Assembly: GCA_022820835.1 (NCBI GenBank)
Contig: JAJEET010000093.1
Location: forward strand, 1-41,083
Direction of reading: 5' to 3'
DNA length: 41,083 nucleotides
Source: Candidatus Poribacteria bacterium
GTDB lineage: Bacteria > Poribacteria > WGA-4E > WGA-3G
Shown here: piece by piece, positions 20,612 to 29,330 of the stretch
How positions within the stretch are numbered: position 1 is the stretch's first letter
Layout of the letters: each line of letters starts with the position of its first letter
Translations under genes and position numbers: made by a program
The notes under the pieces: model-generated
Databases searched by the model: none
The model's input: the letters and a program-made list of their open reading frames with translations, nothing else
Told to the model about the DNA's origin: nothing

Positions 20612-20736
20612 GTTAACAGTTTTCAGTACGGTTTTTCTGCGAAAAACCTTTCAGTCGTCAGAAAGAGACTTGTGGAACTATCACAACCCTCTCTTAACTG
20701 ATAACCGATAACCGAAAGGAATCGTAACCCGATTCC
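20612..20736. repeat. heptamer-bordered intergenic element (20612-20717) and hairpin
   Basis: Directly after the gyrB stop (TAA TAG) come GTTAACAGTTTTCAG, the hairpin GGTTTTTC-TGC-GAAAAACC (20630-20648) and CTTGTGGAACTATCA. The right end has inverted units, ACTGATAACCGATAACC. Hairpin and core are shared with the element at 10884-11029, but this copy lacks about 40-50 nt of the middle. A second perfect hairpin, GGAATCG-TAACC-CGATTCC, follows at 20718-20736. More heptamer-like units continue to about 20810. Confidence 0.65.
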
Positions 20737-20801
20737 GTACTGATAACCATTCCCTCTGATAACTGACAACTGAGTCCTGTTAACTGACAACGATTAAGAC
20801 T

Positions 20802-20851
20802 GATAACTACTCACATGGAAAATATCGATAACTACTCACATGGAAAATATC
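20802..20851 (+). repeat. perfect 25-bp tandem duplication across the gyrA start
   Basis: The 25-mer beginning GATAACTACTCACATGG occurs at 20802-20826 and again, identically, at 20827-20851. Each copy includes an ATG. The second ATG (20840) starts gyrA. The first (20815) is in another frame because 25 is not a multiple of three, and opens a 19-codon reading frame that ends inside gyrA. Confidence 0.95.
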
Positions 20852-23392
20852 TTAGAAACCAACATAGAAAATGAACTCAAAACGTCGTATCTCGCCTACG
20901 CGATGAGCGTCAACACCAATCGTGCGATCCCTGATGTCCGCGACGGGCTCAAACCGGGTACCCGTCGGATCATCTACGCGATGGGAGAGATAAACCTAAC
21001 TTCAACCCGTCCCTACGATAAATGTGCAGCCGTTGTCGGTGAAGTGATGAAAAACTTCCATCCACACGGTGATGGTCCGATATACGGTACACTTGTCGGC
21101 TTAGCACAACCGTTTAGCATACGTTATCAGCTCATCGACGGTCAAGGGAACTTCGGTAGTATTGACGATGACCCGCCCGGTGCAATGCGCTACACAGAAT
21201 GCCGTTTGACTGCTATAGCCGGGGAAATGCTCACAGATATTGACAAGCAGGTTGTTGACTTCCAGCCGAATTACAAGGAATCGCTGGAGGAACCGACGGT
21301 ACTTCCAGGTTTGCTTCCTAACTTGCTTGTCAACGGTACGACAGGGATCGGTGTCGGTTACCTCACGCGAATACCTCCTCACAACCTGAATGAAGTTGTT
21401 GACGCGCTGCTTTACAAACTCTCGGAGCCAGATGCTGATTCTGAAAAGTTGATGGAACACATCATCGGCCCCGACTTTCCGACAGCAGGAATTATCGTTG
21501 GCACCAGTGGTATAAAAGAGATGTATACCACTGGCAGAGGGAGCATTACCGTCCGTGCCAAAGCAATCATAGAGAGAATCTCTACAAGCAAAAACGGTTC
21601 TGAACAAGAACAGATTATCATAACTGAGATTCCGTATCAAATAAAGAAAAATCAACTATTAGAGCGGATGCATCAGTTGGTACTTGATAAAACGATCACT
21701 GGTATTCGGGATATCCGAGACGAGTCCGACAAAGAGATCCGTATTGTCATAATGCTAAAACGCGGTGAGATCGCTCAGGTTATCTTGAACCAGTTGTACA
21801 AACATACACAGATGCAGACGAATTTTAGTGCAAACCTTCTCTGCCTTGTAGAAGGGCTTCCGAAAGTGCTAACACTTCAGGAAATTCTGTACTACTATCT
21901 TGAGCATCGACGCGATGTGATTCGCCGGCGCACACAATTTGAACTTACACGTGCTGAACGCAGAAACCATATTCTTGAGGGGTATCTCTTAGCTCTTCAA
22001 AACCTTGAAGCAATTATTGAACTTGTTCAAACTGCTGATTCTCCGCAATCAGCAGAAGAAGAACTTCGTGAAACGTATCAACTCAGTGAGTTGCAGGCGA
22101 GGGAAATCCTCACGATGACGCTTCGTCAGTTAACTGGCCTTGAACGGCAACGTATTCACGATGAATACACGGACATCTTAGACCGTATCGCTGAACTCCG
22201 TGCTATCCTTGCCAATGAAACTTTGGTAACCGATATTATCCGGACGGAACTCGAAACACTAAAAGAAAAATATGGGGATGAACGTCAAACCGAAATTACC
22301 GATGAAGTTAAAGAATTTAAAGTAGAGGACCTCATTGCCGACGAAGATATGGTTGTCACGCTCTCGCACAGCGGCTATATCAAACGGTTACCGATGGACA
22401 CCTATCGGAAACAGCATCGCGGCGGTGTCGGTATTAAAGGTGCAGCACCGAAAGACGGCGACTTTTTGGAGCACATCTTCGTTGCGACCGCTCATCAGAA
22501 CATCTTATTTTTTACAGACCTCGGCAAATGCTACACGTTGAAAGTCCATCAAATACCTGAAGCAAGTCGTCAATCAGCAGGACGCGCCGTCGTTAATTTG
22601 CTCAAATTAGTAGCAAACGAGAACATCACCGCTTATGTTCCTGTCCGTCCTAAAACTGGTAAACCAGGACCGGAAACTGATGGCGAAGCGGATGCTGGCG
22701 AATACGTGGAAGACGAATTTGTTTTCATGGCGACGCAGAACGGGATCGTCAAAAAGACAGAACTTTCCAGGTTTGAAAACACGTTATCAAGCGGAATCAT
22801 CGCTGTGAGACTTGACGATGGTGATAAACTGATTGGAGCACAAGTAACATCAGGAGTATCAGATATCGTCTTGGTTACACACAACGGAACTGCCATACGG
22901 TTCAGTGAAGAAGATGTTAGACCACTCGGACGTAATACGCGCGGTGTCCGCGGGATAGAACTCGGTGATGAAGACTTTCTTGCACAAATGGTGATCGTTG
23001 ACAATGAGGCAGCTGATGCCCAAGAGGATACCGAAGAATCTACCAGTGGTAAGGATGACACGCTCCTGATTGTTACGGAGAACGGGTACGGTAAACGTAC
23101 ATCTATTTCTGCGTATCGCTCACAGAAACGCGGAGGTAAAGGTATCATTGCTATCGGTAAATCTGCCCGAAACGGGGCAGTTGTCGCTGCAAAACGTGTT
23201 GCAGACTCTGATGAACTCGTTCTTATCAGTTCAAACGGGTATGTTACCCGAATGGCTGTCAGCGATATTCGACGTATCGGACGAAACACGCAAGGCGTAC
23301 GTATCATGGCACTCCAATCCGATGAAAAACTTGTTGATGCCGCTAAAATTGAACTTTCGGCTTCCTTGGTTGATGACGATCAAGACACTTAA
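20840..23392 (+). CDS. gyrA: DNA gyrase subunit A
   Basis: GyrA cuts and rejoins DNA and wraps it for supercoiling. The 850-residue protein starts 'MENILETNIENELKTSYLAYAMSV', with catalytic Tyr118 in 'GAMRYTE' and Arg117 before it. The motif normally HPHGDS.VYD reads HPHGDGPIYG, so the positions equivalent to E. coli Ser83 and Asp87 are Gly79 and Gly83. The C-terminal pinwheel has QHRGGVG (525-531) where the GyrA box is expected, and a second QKRGGKG (762-768). These identify it as GyrA more than ParC, supported by adjacency to gyrB. No ribosome site precedes the ATG. It is 230 nt from gyrB, with repeats between. Confidence 0.95.
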   Translation: MENILETNIENELKTSYLAYAMSVNTNRAIPDVRDGLKPGTRRIIYAMGEINLTSTRPYDKCAAVVGEVMKNFHPHGDGPIYGTLVGLAQPFSIRYQLIDGQGNFGSIDDDPPGAMRYTECRLTAIAGEMLTDIDKQVVDFQPNYKESLEEPTVLPGLLPNLLVNGTTGIGVGYLTRIPPHNLNEVVDALLYKLSEPDADSEKLMEHIIGPDFPTAGIIVGTSGIKEMYTTGRGSITVRAKAIIERISTSKNGSEQEQIIITEIPYQIKKNQLLERMHQLVLDKTITGIRDIRDESDKEIRIVIMLKRGEIAQVILNQLYKHTQMQTNFSANLLCLVEGLPKVLTLQEILYYYLEHRRDVIRRRTQFELTRAERRNHILEGYLLALQNLEAIIELVQTADSPQSAEEELRETYQLSELQAREILTMTLRQLTGLERQRIHDEYTDILDRIAELRAILANETLVTDIIRTELETLKEKYGDERQTEITDEVKEFKVEDLIADEDMVVTLSHSGYIKRLPMDTYRKQHRGGVGIKGAAPKDGDFLEHIFVATAHQNILFFTDLGKCYTLKVHQIPEASRQSAGRAVVNLLKLVANENITAYVPVRPKTGKPGPETDGEADAGEYVEDEFVFMATQNGIVKKTELSRFENTLSSGIIAVRLDDGDKLIGAQVTSGVSDIVLVTHNGTAIRFSEEDVRPLGRNTRGVRGIELGDEDFLAQMVIVDNEAADAQEDTEESTSGKDDTLLIVTENGYGKRTSISAYRSQKRGGKGIIAIGKSARNGAVVAAKRVADSDELVLISSNGYVTRMAVSDIRRIGRNTQGVRIMALQSDEKLVDAAKIELSASLVDDDQDT

Positions 23393-23404
23393 CGGAGAAA
23401 AACG

Positions 23405-24880
23405 ATGAAATATCTTAGTATTTTTATAATCTTCGCGTTTATTATAGTAAGCGGTGTTTACTCCGAAACTGATATACCAACAGATGAAACGCCGGAATTA
23501 GTACCGCTCACAGATGGTAATACACAGTTAGATGCAAATATAACGCGCACAGCGGAAGTCTATACCGATCTGATGTGGGCAGCTTATTGCAGCACTCGTG
23601 AGCGCATCACTCGTGAACCCAGAACTGCTAAAAGCAAAGACGCTTACGACACTTTAATCGAAAAGTTAGAATTTAATAATGAATTTTCCGAAGTACTACC
23701 AAAAAGCGAACTCAGTTTTATCTACGCGCAGCGCGCCGAACTTAGATTGAAAGAATGGCAATATCCGGCTGGAGCAGAAGAGGATGCCAGAACATCTCTC
23801 GACTTGAATCCTGAAAGCGTCAACGCAGCATGGATCCTTGGAAAAACACTGGCGGACCGATATATTTCTTCTAATACAACACGGAATAAAAACAAAGAAG
23901 AAGAAATGTTTACTGCCTTAAAGCGTGTTATCAAATTGGACCCTGATCACCATGACGCACATATCTACCTCGGCAGCATAGCGGGCGATCTTGGCCGCCC
24001 AGAACTCGCGATCACGTCTTTTAAAGCACTCACCCGAATTATGCCATTTAGGCCCCAGTACCATAACGAACTTGGTAAACTATATGAAAGGCAAAACCAG
24101 CCTGACGAAGCTTTGAACTCCTACGAAAGAGTTTTAACCATCTCCCCAGACAGTATTAATGCACACTATAGTGTCGGTATCGCGTATCAGATAAAAAACA
24201 ATTTTGAAAAAGCAGAATACCATATCAAGCGTGCAGTTGAATTATTAGAAGAGCGCGTCAAAACTTCGCGTATAGCACGCATGCGGAGTCGGGACCGTAT
24301 TGTATTAGCGCAACGTCTCCAAGAAGCTCGCTATCAACTCGGACAAGTTTACCTCAGATTCAATGCACCGCAGAAAGCTGTATCGAACTTTGAAGACATT
24401 TTGAGTGATGATGGCAAATATATCCCGGCACTCATAGGTATCGGAATAGCCTACCACATGCTTGACGATGTCCAACGAGCGGAAAATTACCTCCGTAAAG
24501 CAATAGAATCCTCGCCTACAGAAGAACCTGATGCATACAACGCGTTAGGGTATCTCTACGCGGAACAGGGCATTAAATTGGAAGAAGCGGAGACACTCGT
24601 TCGCCGCGCCCTCAAGAGTGTCCCGACATCGGGCGCATATTTAGATAGTTTAGGGCTTATCTACTTTAAACAAGGGAAACTTGATGCCGCCATAGAAAAT
24701 TTAGAACAGGCAGCCCGGTACCTACCTGATGAACTTGAAATTCTCGAACATCTCGCTGATGCCTACCTTAAAAAAGGTTTAGAACAAAAGGCGTTACAAA
24801 CTTTGGAGCACGCTGTGCAGCTCGAACCGGATAACACTGAACTTCGCCAGAAACTTGGTACCATCAGGTTAAGCAAGTAA
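23405..24880 (+). CDS. secreted or periplasmic TPR protein
   Basis: The 491-residue protein has a signal peptide (about 1-20, 'YLSIFIIFAFIIVSGVYS'). Tetratricopeptide repeats follow from about residue 95 to the end, such as 'HDAHIYLGSIAGDLGRPELAITSFKAL', 'AYNALGYLYAEQGIKLEEAETLVRRAL' and 'SGAYLDSLGLIYFKQGKLDAAIENLEQA'. I count about eight repeats. TPR arrays bind protein partners; no partner can be named. It starts 12 nt after gyrA with a GGAG ribosome site, so it is probably translated from a gyrA read-through transcript. That is a curious link between gyrase and envelope proteins. Confidence 0.85.
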   Translation: MKYLSIFIIFAFIIVSGVYSETDIPTDETPELVPLTDGNTQLDANITRTAEVYTDLMWAAYCSTRERITREPRTAKSKDAYDTLIEKLEFNNEFSEVLPKSELSFIYAQRAELRLKEWQYPAGAEEDARTSLDLNPESVNAAWILGKTLADRYISSNTTRNKNKEEEMFTALKRVIKLDPDHHDAHIYLGSIAGDLGRPELAITSFKALTRIMPFRPQYHNELGKLYERQNQPDEALNSYERVLTISPDSINAHYSVGIAYQIKNNFEKAEYHIKRAVELLEERVKTSRIARMRSRDRIVLAQRLQEARYQLGQVYLRFNAPQKAVSNFEDILSDDGKYIPALIGIGIAYHMLDDVQRAENYLRKAIESSPTEEPDAYNALGYLYAEQGIKLEEAETLVRRALKSVPTSGAYLDSLGLIYFKQGKLDAAIENLEQAARYLPDELEILEHLADAYLKKGLEQKALQTLEHAVQLEPDNTELRQKLGTIRLSK

Positions 24881-24891
24881 ATTTCACATCC

Positions 24892-26598
24892 ATGAGAAAT
24901 TTTACGGTTCCCTTTTCCATCTTCATGCTACTGCTATCAGGATGGTTACCGTGTCAAAGTTCGGAAGGCTATCTTTGTGGAACGCCGCATTTGTCTTTCA
25001 TAAAAGAAGGACTCCGCGGGTCAACACAAAACTCGCCAGACGAGAACATGCTAAGACCTTTAGTGCCAAGTGCACCGACACTACTAATTGGAACAGAGCG
25101 TACATTTTTTGCTCCTGACTTTAGGAGTTTACAGCAATACACCGTCTCTGCTGTCCTTCGCGGGGTCGGTCGTTTCTGTTACGTTTATGTTGAAGCATCG
25201 GAATGGAACACGCGGGTTACAGCCGAAACAGTTCAGTCAATAGCGCATGCTTTTGATGCTTCGACACCGGCGAATCCGAAACGCGGCATCTATCAAACAT
25301 TAACACAGCCTTTTGGTGCGCCACCTGATATTGACGGAAATGGTAAAGTTATTTTACTTTTACTCAATATTCGAGATGCGAATCACGTTGACCAATATAC
25401 AGCAGGTTTTTTCAACCCAGCGGATCAAAGTCACGGTGTGCTGAGGAATCCCGGGTTTCGTGGTTTTCCGATTCGTAGTAACGAAGCGGATATGTTGTAT
25501 ATAGACACACAACCGCTTAACCCAAATAGCGAAATGGTCCAGAATGTTATCGCGCACGAACTTCTACATCTTATCCACTGGGGACACGATCCCCACGAAA
25601 CCACTTGGGTCGATGAGGGCTGTGCAGGATACGCTTCATTTCTCTGCGGATATTCCGTTTTAGAGCATGTCGCAGCGTTTGAAAGAAACCCTTCTATTTC
25701 GCTCATAGCATGGCCTGAAATTGATGTAGATGCCCTTCCACACTACGGTGCAACCTTTTTATGGATGCTGTACTTACATGAGCGACACGGAGGATTGGAA
25801 ACATTGACTGAGATCGTCCAAAATCGAGGAACGTCGCTCACCGGTATTGCGGATGCACTGGCATCAAACGGAAACCAGACACAGAAAATTTCAGATATTT
25901 TTAATAACTGGAAAATCGCAAACTATCTATCAGATTATCGCGCGATAAAACTCTCACTGCAACCGCAACGGTGGCATCGTTCCTATCCAAGTGGTACACA
26001 AGATGGGCAGCTGAGCAACTTTTCGGCGGACTATATCGGATTTGAAGATGCCAATGGATTGACACTCGGTTTTACAAGTCGTTCTCGCGAAAGCAGCTCC
26101 TTACACGCAATTGAATTTCATAACACCGGTGAGGTCCATAAACATGAGATTGTGCTGTCCACCGACGGATCGGGTTCTATTGTTTTACCGGATACTGTTA
26201 CAAAAGCGATTCTTATTCCGAGCCTACAATCGCAAGCAATTAATGCACACACACAGAATTCACAGTATCAATATAATGCAACACGCGGGGCACATATCAC
26301 TTTCATTACGGCTGCACTTCCGAATCCGGTGCATTCACAGTACTGGGACATCATTGCCGTGCCGAGCGAACCTATCGTCGGCTTAGTTCCGTCTGTAACA
26401 TTGATGCACACTGAGAACAACATTGAACGCATCCATCAAGAATCGCAAGCAATGTACCAAGTGACACAGGACTCACAAAACAACGGGATGTACCGACTTT
26501 CATTTCGTCTTGATCCAGAAATAATACCGGAATCCGTCACATATCAAATCTCATTGGATTCGAGAATTGTTGACACAAGACCGCTAATTGATGACTGA
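24892..26598 (+). CDS. secreted zinc metalloprotease-like protein (HExxH)
   Basis: The 568-residue protein has a signal peptide (about 1-23). The first part (about 45-260) resembles secreted M6/M30-like metallopeptidases: 'DIDGNGKVILLLLNIRD', 'AGFFNPADQ', then HELLHLIHWGHD, with the HExxH zinc site followed by 'ETTWVDEGCAGYA', which supplies a likely third ligand (Glu). A helical region follows, then a beta-rich C-terminal half (about 360-568) that may be a binding domain. All expected catalytic residues (HE..H and downstream E) are present, so activity is plausible; the substrate is unknown. It starts 11 nt after the TPR gene, so the two likely form one unit. Confidence 0.75.
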   Translation: MRNFTVPFSIFMLLLSGWLPCQSSEGYLCGTPHLSFIKEGLRGSTQNSPDENMLRPLVPSAPTLLIGTERTFFAPDFRSLQQYTVSAVLRGVGRFCYVYVEASEWNTRVTAETVQSIAHAFDASTPANPKRGIYQTLTQPFGAPPDIDGNGKVILLLLNIRDANHVDQYTAGFFNPADQSHGVLRNPGFRGFPIRSNEADMLYIDTQPLNPNSEMVQNVIAHELLHLIHWGHDPHETTWVDEGCAGYASFLCGYSVLEHVAAFERNPSISLIAWPEIDVDALPHYGATFLWMLYLHERHGGLETLTEIVQNRGTSLTGIADALASNGNQTQKISDIFNNWKIANYLSDYRAIKLSLQPQRWHRSYPSGTQDGQLSNFSADYIGFEDANGLTLGFTSRSRESSSLHAIEFHNTGEVHKHEIVLSTDGSGSIVLPDTVTKAILIPSLQSQAINAHTQNSQYQYNATRGAHITFITAALPNPVHSQYWDIIAVPSEPIVGLVPSVTLMHTENNIERIHQESQAMYQVTQDSQNNGMYRLSFRLDPEIIPESVTYQISLDSRIVDTRPLIDD

Positions 26599-26600
26599 AA

Positions 26601-26613
26601 GGGGCGCAGCCCC
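26601..26613 (+). repeat. small GC hairpin after the metalloprotease gene
   Basis: GGGGC-GCA-GCCCC forms a 5-bp stem 3 nt after the stop codon and 47 nt before the next start. There is no U-tract, so it is more likely a 3'-end stabiliser or part of a dispersed repeat than a terminator. Confidence 0.4.
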
Positions 26614-26659
26614 AGACTGGCAACTAACGACTAAAAAATTAATAAAGAAAGGGGAAAAG

Positions 26660-27622
26660 ATGCAACCTACACTCTATGCAGGAACTATTGGACAAAGCGT
26701 CTGGCACAGTACCGACAACGGAGATACATGGCGCAGAGTCAGTAACGGACTCTTCCCTGAAGCCGACGTTCGTGCCATCGCCGCAAACCCGAATAACGCG
26801 AATATTGTTTATGCGGGGACCGAAGAAGGTATCTTCCGAACAGACAACGCTGCTAAATCGTGGCATCGCCTTCCAAGTCCAATGGATGAACGAGAGGTAT
26901 GGGCAATAGCAATTGATCCGAAGGCATCAGATACCATCTACGCTGGAACGTGCCCTTCTGCCCTCTTTAAATCAACCGATGGTGGCGATAGTTGGAAGCA
27001 GCTTGATGTTGATCTGGCAGAGGAATGCGAAGGCATCCCGATTACTCCGCGCGTCACGACTTTTGTGATTGATCCGGAAGATTCGCAAACGCTCTATGCT
27101 GGCATTGAGATTGATGGTATGCGTCTAAGCACCGATGGTGGCGAGACATGGACAGAGCGGAGCGATGGACTCAGCAGTTTGGATATTCACGGTCTTTGTG
27201 TTGTTCCGGGGGCACCGAAAACCATCATTGCAGCCACGAATAACGATGTCTGTATAACGACAGACATGGGACAGCAATGGACACCGTTGAACGTTAAGGC
27301 GCATTATCCGTGGCCCTATTGTCGTGCGGCGTTTTTCCTTAACGGCGATAACGGTAGAGTGTTCATCGGGGCAGGGAACGGCCCCCCAGGCGATCAAGGT
27401 GGGATATTCTCTACCAGCGACATCGGAAAAACATGGGATCGCTCCGATATTGGCAGAACTGCAAACAGCACAATATGGACATTTGCCCACAATCCGAAGG
27501 TTAACGACCTAATAATCGCTTGTAGTGTGAGCGGGCAGCTCTATCGCAGCACAGATGCTGGCAGCTCGTGGACGAAACTTGCACACGAATTCGGAGAAGT
27601 CAGAGCATTGGCTGTTGCATAA
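26660..27622 (+). CDS. BNR/Asp-box beta-propeller protein
   Basis: This 320-residue protein is built from repeated blades with Asp-box motifs (S-x-D-x-G-x-x-W): 'STDNGDTWRRVSNGL', 'STDGGDSWKQL', 'STDGGETWTERSDGL', 'STSDIGKTWDRS' and 'STDAGSSWTKL'. Most blades also carry 'D/NPxxxxxIYAGT'. It belongs to the sortilin/VPS10-like or exo-sialidase-like propeller group. No catalytic set is evident and there is no signal peptide. The ATG at 26660 is preferred because AAAGGGGAAA lies just upstream; an earlier ATG at 26588 overlaps the previous gene. It ends the post-gyrA gene cluster. Confidence 0.8.
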   Translation: MQPTLYAGTIGQSVWHSTDNGDTWRRVSNGLFPEADVRAIAANPNNANIVYAGTEEGIFRTDNAAKSWHRLPSPMDEREVWAIAIDPKASDTIYAGTCPSALFKSTDGGDSWKQLDVDLAEECEGIPITPRVTTFVIDPEDSQTLYAGIEIDGMRLSTDGGETWTERSDGLSSLDIHGLCVVPGAPKTIIAATNNDVCITTDMGQQWTPLNVKAHYPWPYCRAAFFLNGDNGRVFIGAGNGPPGDQGGIFSTSDIGKTWDRSDIGRTANSTIWTFAHNPKVNDLIIACSVSGQLYRSTDAGSSWTKLAHEFGEVRALAVA

Positions 27623-27652
27623 AACAGAACCTACCCAATCTAATTTGCAGGC

Positions 27653-27667
27653 GGGGTTACAAACCCC
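27653..27667 (+). terminator. weak hairpin after the BNR gene
   Basis: GGGGTT-ACA-AACCCC is a perfect 6-bp stem 31 nt past the stop. No T-tract follows, so intrinsic termination is doubtful. It could be a dispersed hairpin repeat. Confidence 0.3.
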
Positions 27668-27715
27668 ATCTGATGCACGTAATGCGTAAAAAATATTGTG
27701 TAAGTCCTATAGATG

Positions 27716-27745
27716 TTGACTTATTTATGCAATTTGTGGTATGCT
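27716..27745 (+). promoter_or_regulatory. sigma-70 promoter of the lipoprotein gene
   Basis: TTGACT (27716-27721) and TATGCT (27740-27745) are 18 nt apart. The start would be near 27752, leaving an untranslated leader of about 240 nt, which contains hairpins at 27877-27892 and 27927-27954. Confidence 0.6.
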
Positions 27746-27876
27746 GTAGACAATTCGGCTTCCAAAACACGGGACCTAATGTCGAAATCCTCGGATTTCG
27801 CCTATGCTGAATGGTAATTTGTAGAACTGTTGTAGGAAGCTAAGGCTTTTTTGTTCCAAGGCACATGATATTTGTT

Positions 27877-27958
27877 CCGTCACGGGTGACGGATAGACTC
27901 TTTAGAGCATTTAAAGTAAGACTTGCCCAAATTTTTCAATAGTAGAAAATTTGGTTTT
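27877..27958 (+). promoter_or_regulatory. structured leader with hairpin and terminator-like stem
   Basis: Two stems lie in the leader. CCGTCAC-GG-GTGACGG (27877-27892) is a perfect 7-bp stem with a tight loop. CCAAATTTTTC...GAAAATTTGG (27927-27954) is a 10-bp stem with one bulge followed by TTTT, resembling an attenuator. The lipoprotein ribosome site lies 20 nt further on. No known riboswitch class is recognised. Confidence 0.4.
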
Positions 27959-27993
27959 CAAGTTACCCTGAAACTTATAGGAGGCACACTTCA

Positions 27994-28773
27994 GTGATAC
28001 GTTTTTTTGCGATACTTTTCATTCCGCTCCTCTGCCTAACAATTGTGGGTTGTATCGGCGGAGGCGTGGTTAACATCACCACGCCGCCAGAAATTGACAA
28101 AGCAAAAACTGTTGTTGTTACCCCATTTTATACCGATGCAAATGCAGCAGTAGAAGTAAACAAATTGGGTAGTAGAATCAGCGTTAATCTTGCAGAGCGT
28201 TTTAAACTTATAATAAAAGACGCAGAGTGGATTTACGATATCTCAAACAAGATTAAGCCTGTTGACGATAAACTCTCAGAACTCGGGCTTACTCTCGGGC
28301 AGGTTTATGAAGATCCAGCTTTGGCAGCAAAACTCGGACAGGCACTCAACGCAGACTTGGTAATCATCGGGATGGTTGAAAAGCCGAATTTAAATCGGCA
28401 GGATTACAACCAACATCTTATGAAACAAGGCAGCCAGAGCGGAATTTCTGGGACATCCACCTATATTCGGACCCGCCTTACTGCTACCGGTCGCACCCGA
28501 GTCAAAGTTATTAACGCAAACTCCGGTGAACTTGTGTATAACAATCGAATCCAGTCATACCTAAAATATTGGTACGCTTATCAGACACAAATGAGCGAAA
28601 TGCAGATTTATAAGACCGATGAAGAGAGATACGCCGATTTGGGGAAACACCTCCCGCTTAGGATCGCCTATGTTCTCCACCCAACTGGATTACGATTAGA
28701 AGAAGAAGAGAAGATTCTACTTAAACCGGATATTGAATTGAAGGGTACTGGGGGTATCGTCGAATTTAATTAG
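27994..28773 (+). CDS. outer-membrane lipoprotein, CsgG/LpoB-like
   Basis: The 259-residue protein begins at a GTG, supported by AGGAGG 9 nt upstream. A lipoprotein signal ends in lipobox IVGC with lipidated C20; residue 21 is Ile, so an outer-membrane fate is likely. The mature part starts with a beta strand 'AKTVVVTPFYTD', has 'LAAKLGQALNADLVIIGMVEK' and 'TRVKVINANSGELVYNNRI'. This pattern fits the CsgG/TolB-N/LpoB-like alpha/beta fold. The segment SGTSTYIRTRLTATGRTRV is consistent. The exact role is unknown. A strong terminator follows the gene. Confidence 0.7.
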   Translation: MIRFFAILFIPLLCLTIVGCIGGGVVNITTPPEIDKAKTVVVTPFYTDANAAVEVNKLGSRISVNLAERFKLIIKDAEWIYDISNKIKPVDDKLSELGLTLGQVYEDPALAAKLGQALNADLVIIGMVEKPNLNRQDYNQHLMKQGSQSGISGTSTYIRTRLTATGRTRVKVINANSGELVYNNRIQSYLKYWYAYQTQMSEMQIYKTDEERYADLGKHLPLRIAYVLHPTGLRLEEEEKILLKPDIELKGTGGIVEFN

Positions 28774-28816
28774 GACATACAAGTACGGTTTGGAACTCAA
28801 CCGGCACATAGGAGTG

Positions 28817-28848
28817 ATAGGCGCGGTTGTTTACCGCGCCTATTTTTC
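28817..28848 (+). terminator. rho-independent terminator of the lipoprotein gene
   Basis: An 11-bp perfect stem ATAGGCGCGGT/ACCGCGCCTAT with loop TGTTT (28817-28843) is followed by TTTT. It serves the plus strand. The stop codon of the minus-strand gene (28840-28842) lies inside the right arm. Confidence 0.9.
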
Positions 28849-29319
28849 TGTCTTTGAGAAATGTTCAAAGTAATCTTCGAGTTGATGCGTGTATGTTTCG
28901 CCGTACGCCAGCAAATCGCGAGAGACATCGTAAAGATCAGCAGGAGCAAGTTCTTGATACGGGTTGATAATGCTTTCATAGCAGTCTAAAGCCTTCATAA
29001 AAAAATCAAGTGTCTCTTTATTAATAGCACTGTTCTGATGTAAAGTCTGAAAACTGTAATGCTTTTGCTGATGCGGGGTCTGACCCTTAAATTCAATGAT
29101 AATATTATTGATGTCTACGGCACGCTGGATAATCATAAGAAAGCAACTTTTAACGTAAGAGTGCGTAATCCTGTCACCGTTGATGTATGATTCCTGACTC
29201 TCCGGCAGCCCATTACGCAATTGCTCAAAACATTCGTTCATAGATTCCAACTTCGCTTTCACAGGATTGAATTTTCGGGACGCTGTCTTCTTTGCAGTCT
29301 TCACATTTCTCTTTACCAT
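28840..29319 (-). CDS. small helical protein, possibly HepT-like
   Basis: The 159-residue protein has a lysine-rich N-terminus and then an all-helical body. 'SCFLMIIQRAVDINNIIIEFKGQTP', 'SFQTLHQNSAINKETLDFFMKALDCYESIINPY' and 'YDVSRDLLAYGETYTHQLEDYFE' follow the helix order of HepT/DUF86 proteins. The catalytic RX4-6HXY motif would be expected in the third of these, but the basic and histidine positions are not kept (CYESIINPY). No MNT nucleotidyltransferase gene is beside it. This assignment is my pattern reading and is not certain; otherwise it is an unknown protein. AGAGAGG upstream is a reasonable ribosome site. It is the only minus-strand gene between oriC and 38 kb. Confidence 0.5.
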   Translation of the reverse strand: MVKRNVKTAKKTASRKFNPVKAKLESMNECFEQLRNGLPESQESYINGDRITHSYVKSCFLMIIQRAVDINNIIIEFKGQTPHQQKHYSFQTLHQNSAINKETLDFFMKALDCYESIINPYQELAPADLYDVSRDLLAYGETYTHQLEDYFEHFSKTEK

Positions 29320-29320
29320 T

Positions 29321-29330
29321 AGGTATACCT
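29321..29330. promoter_or_regulatory. palindrome at the start of the HepT-like gene
   Basis: AGGTATACCT is a perfect 10-bp palindrome immediately before the ATG and overlaps the ribosome-site region. It could be a small operator, but a 10-bp palindrome can occur by chance. Confidence 0.25.

Noticed and set aside
21101..21655. A 184-codon antisense frame inside gyrA
   Set aside because: Fully contained in a conserved part of gyrA and shows no protein-family features.
22633..23307. A 224-codon antisense frame inside gyrA
   Set aside because: Ser/Pro-rich translation of the opposite strand of a conserved gene, with no ribosome site or family features; a shadow.
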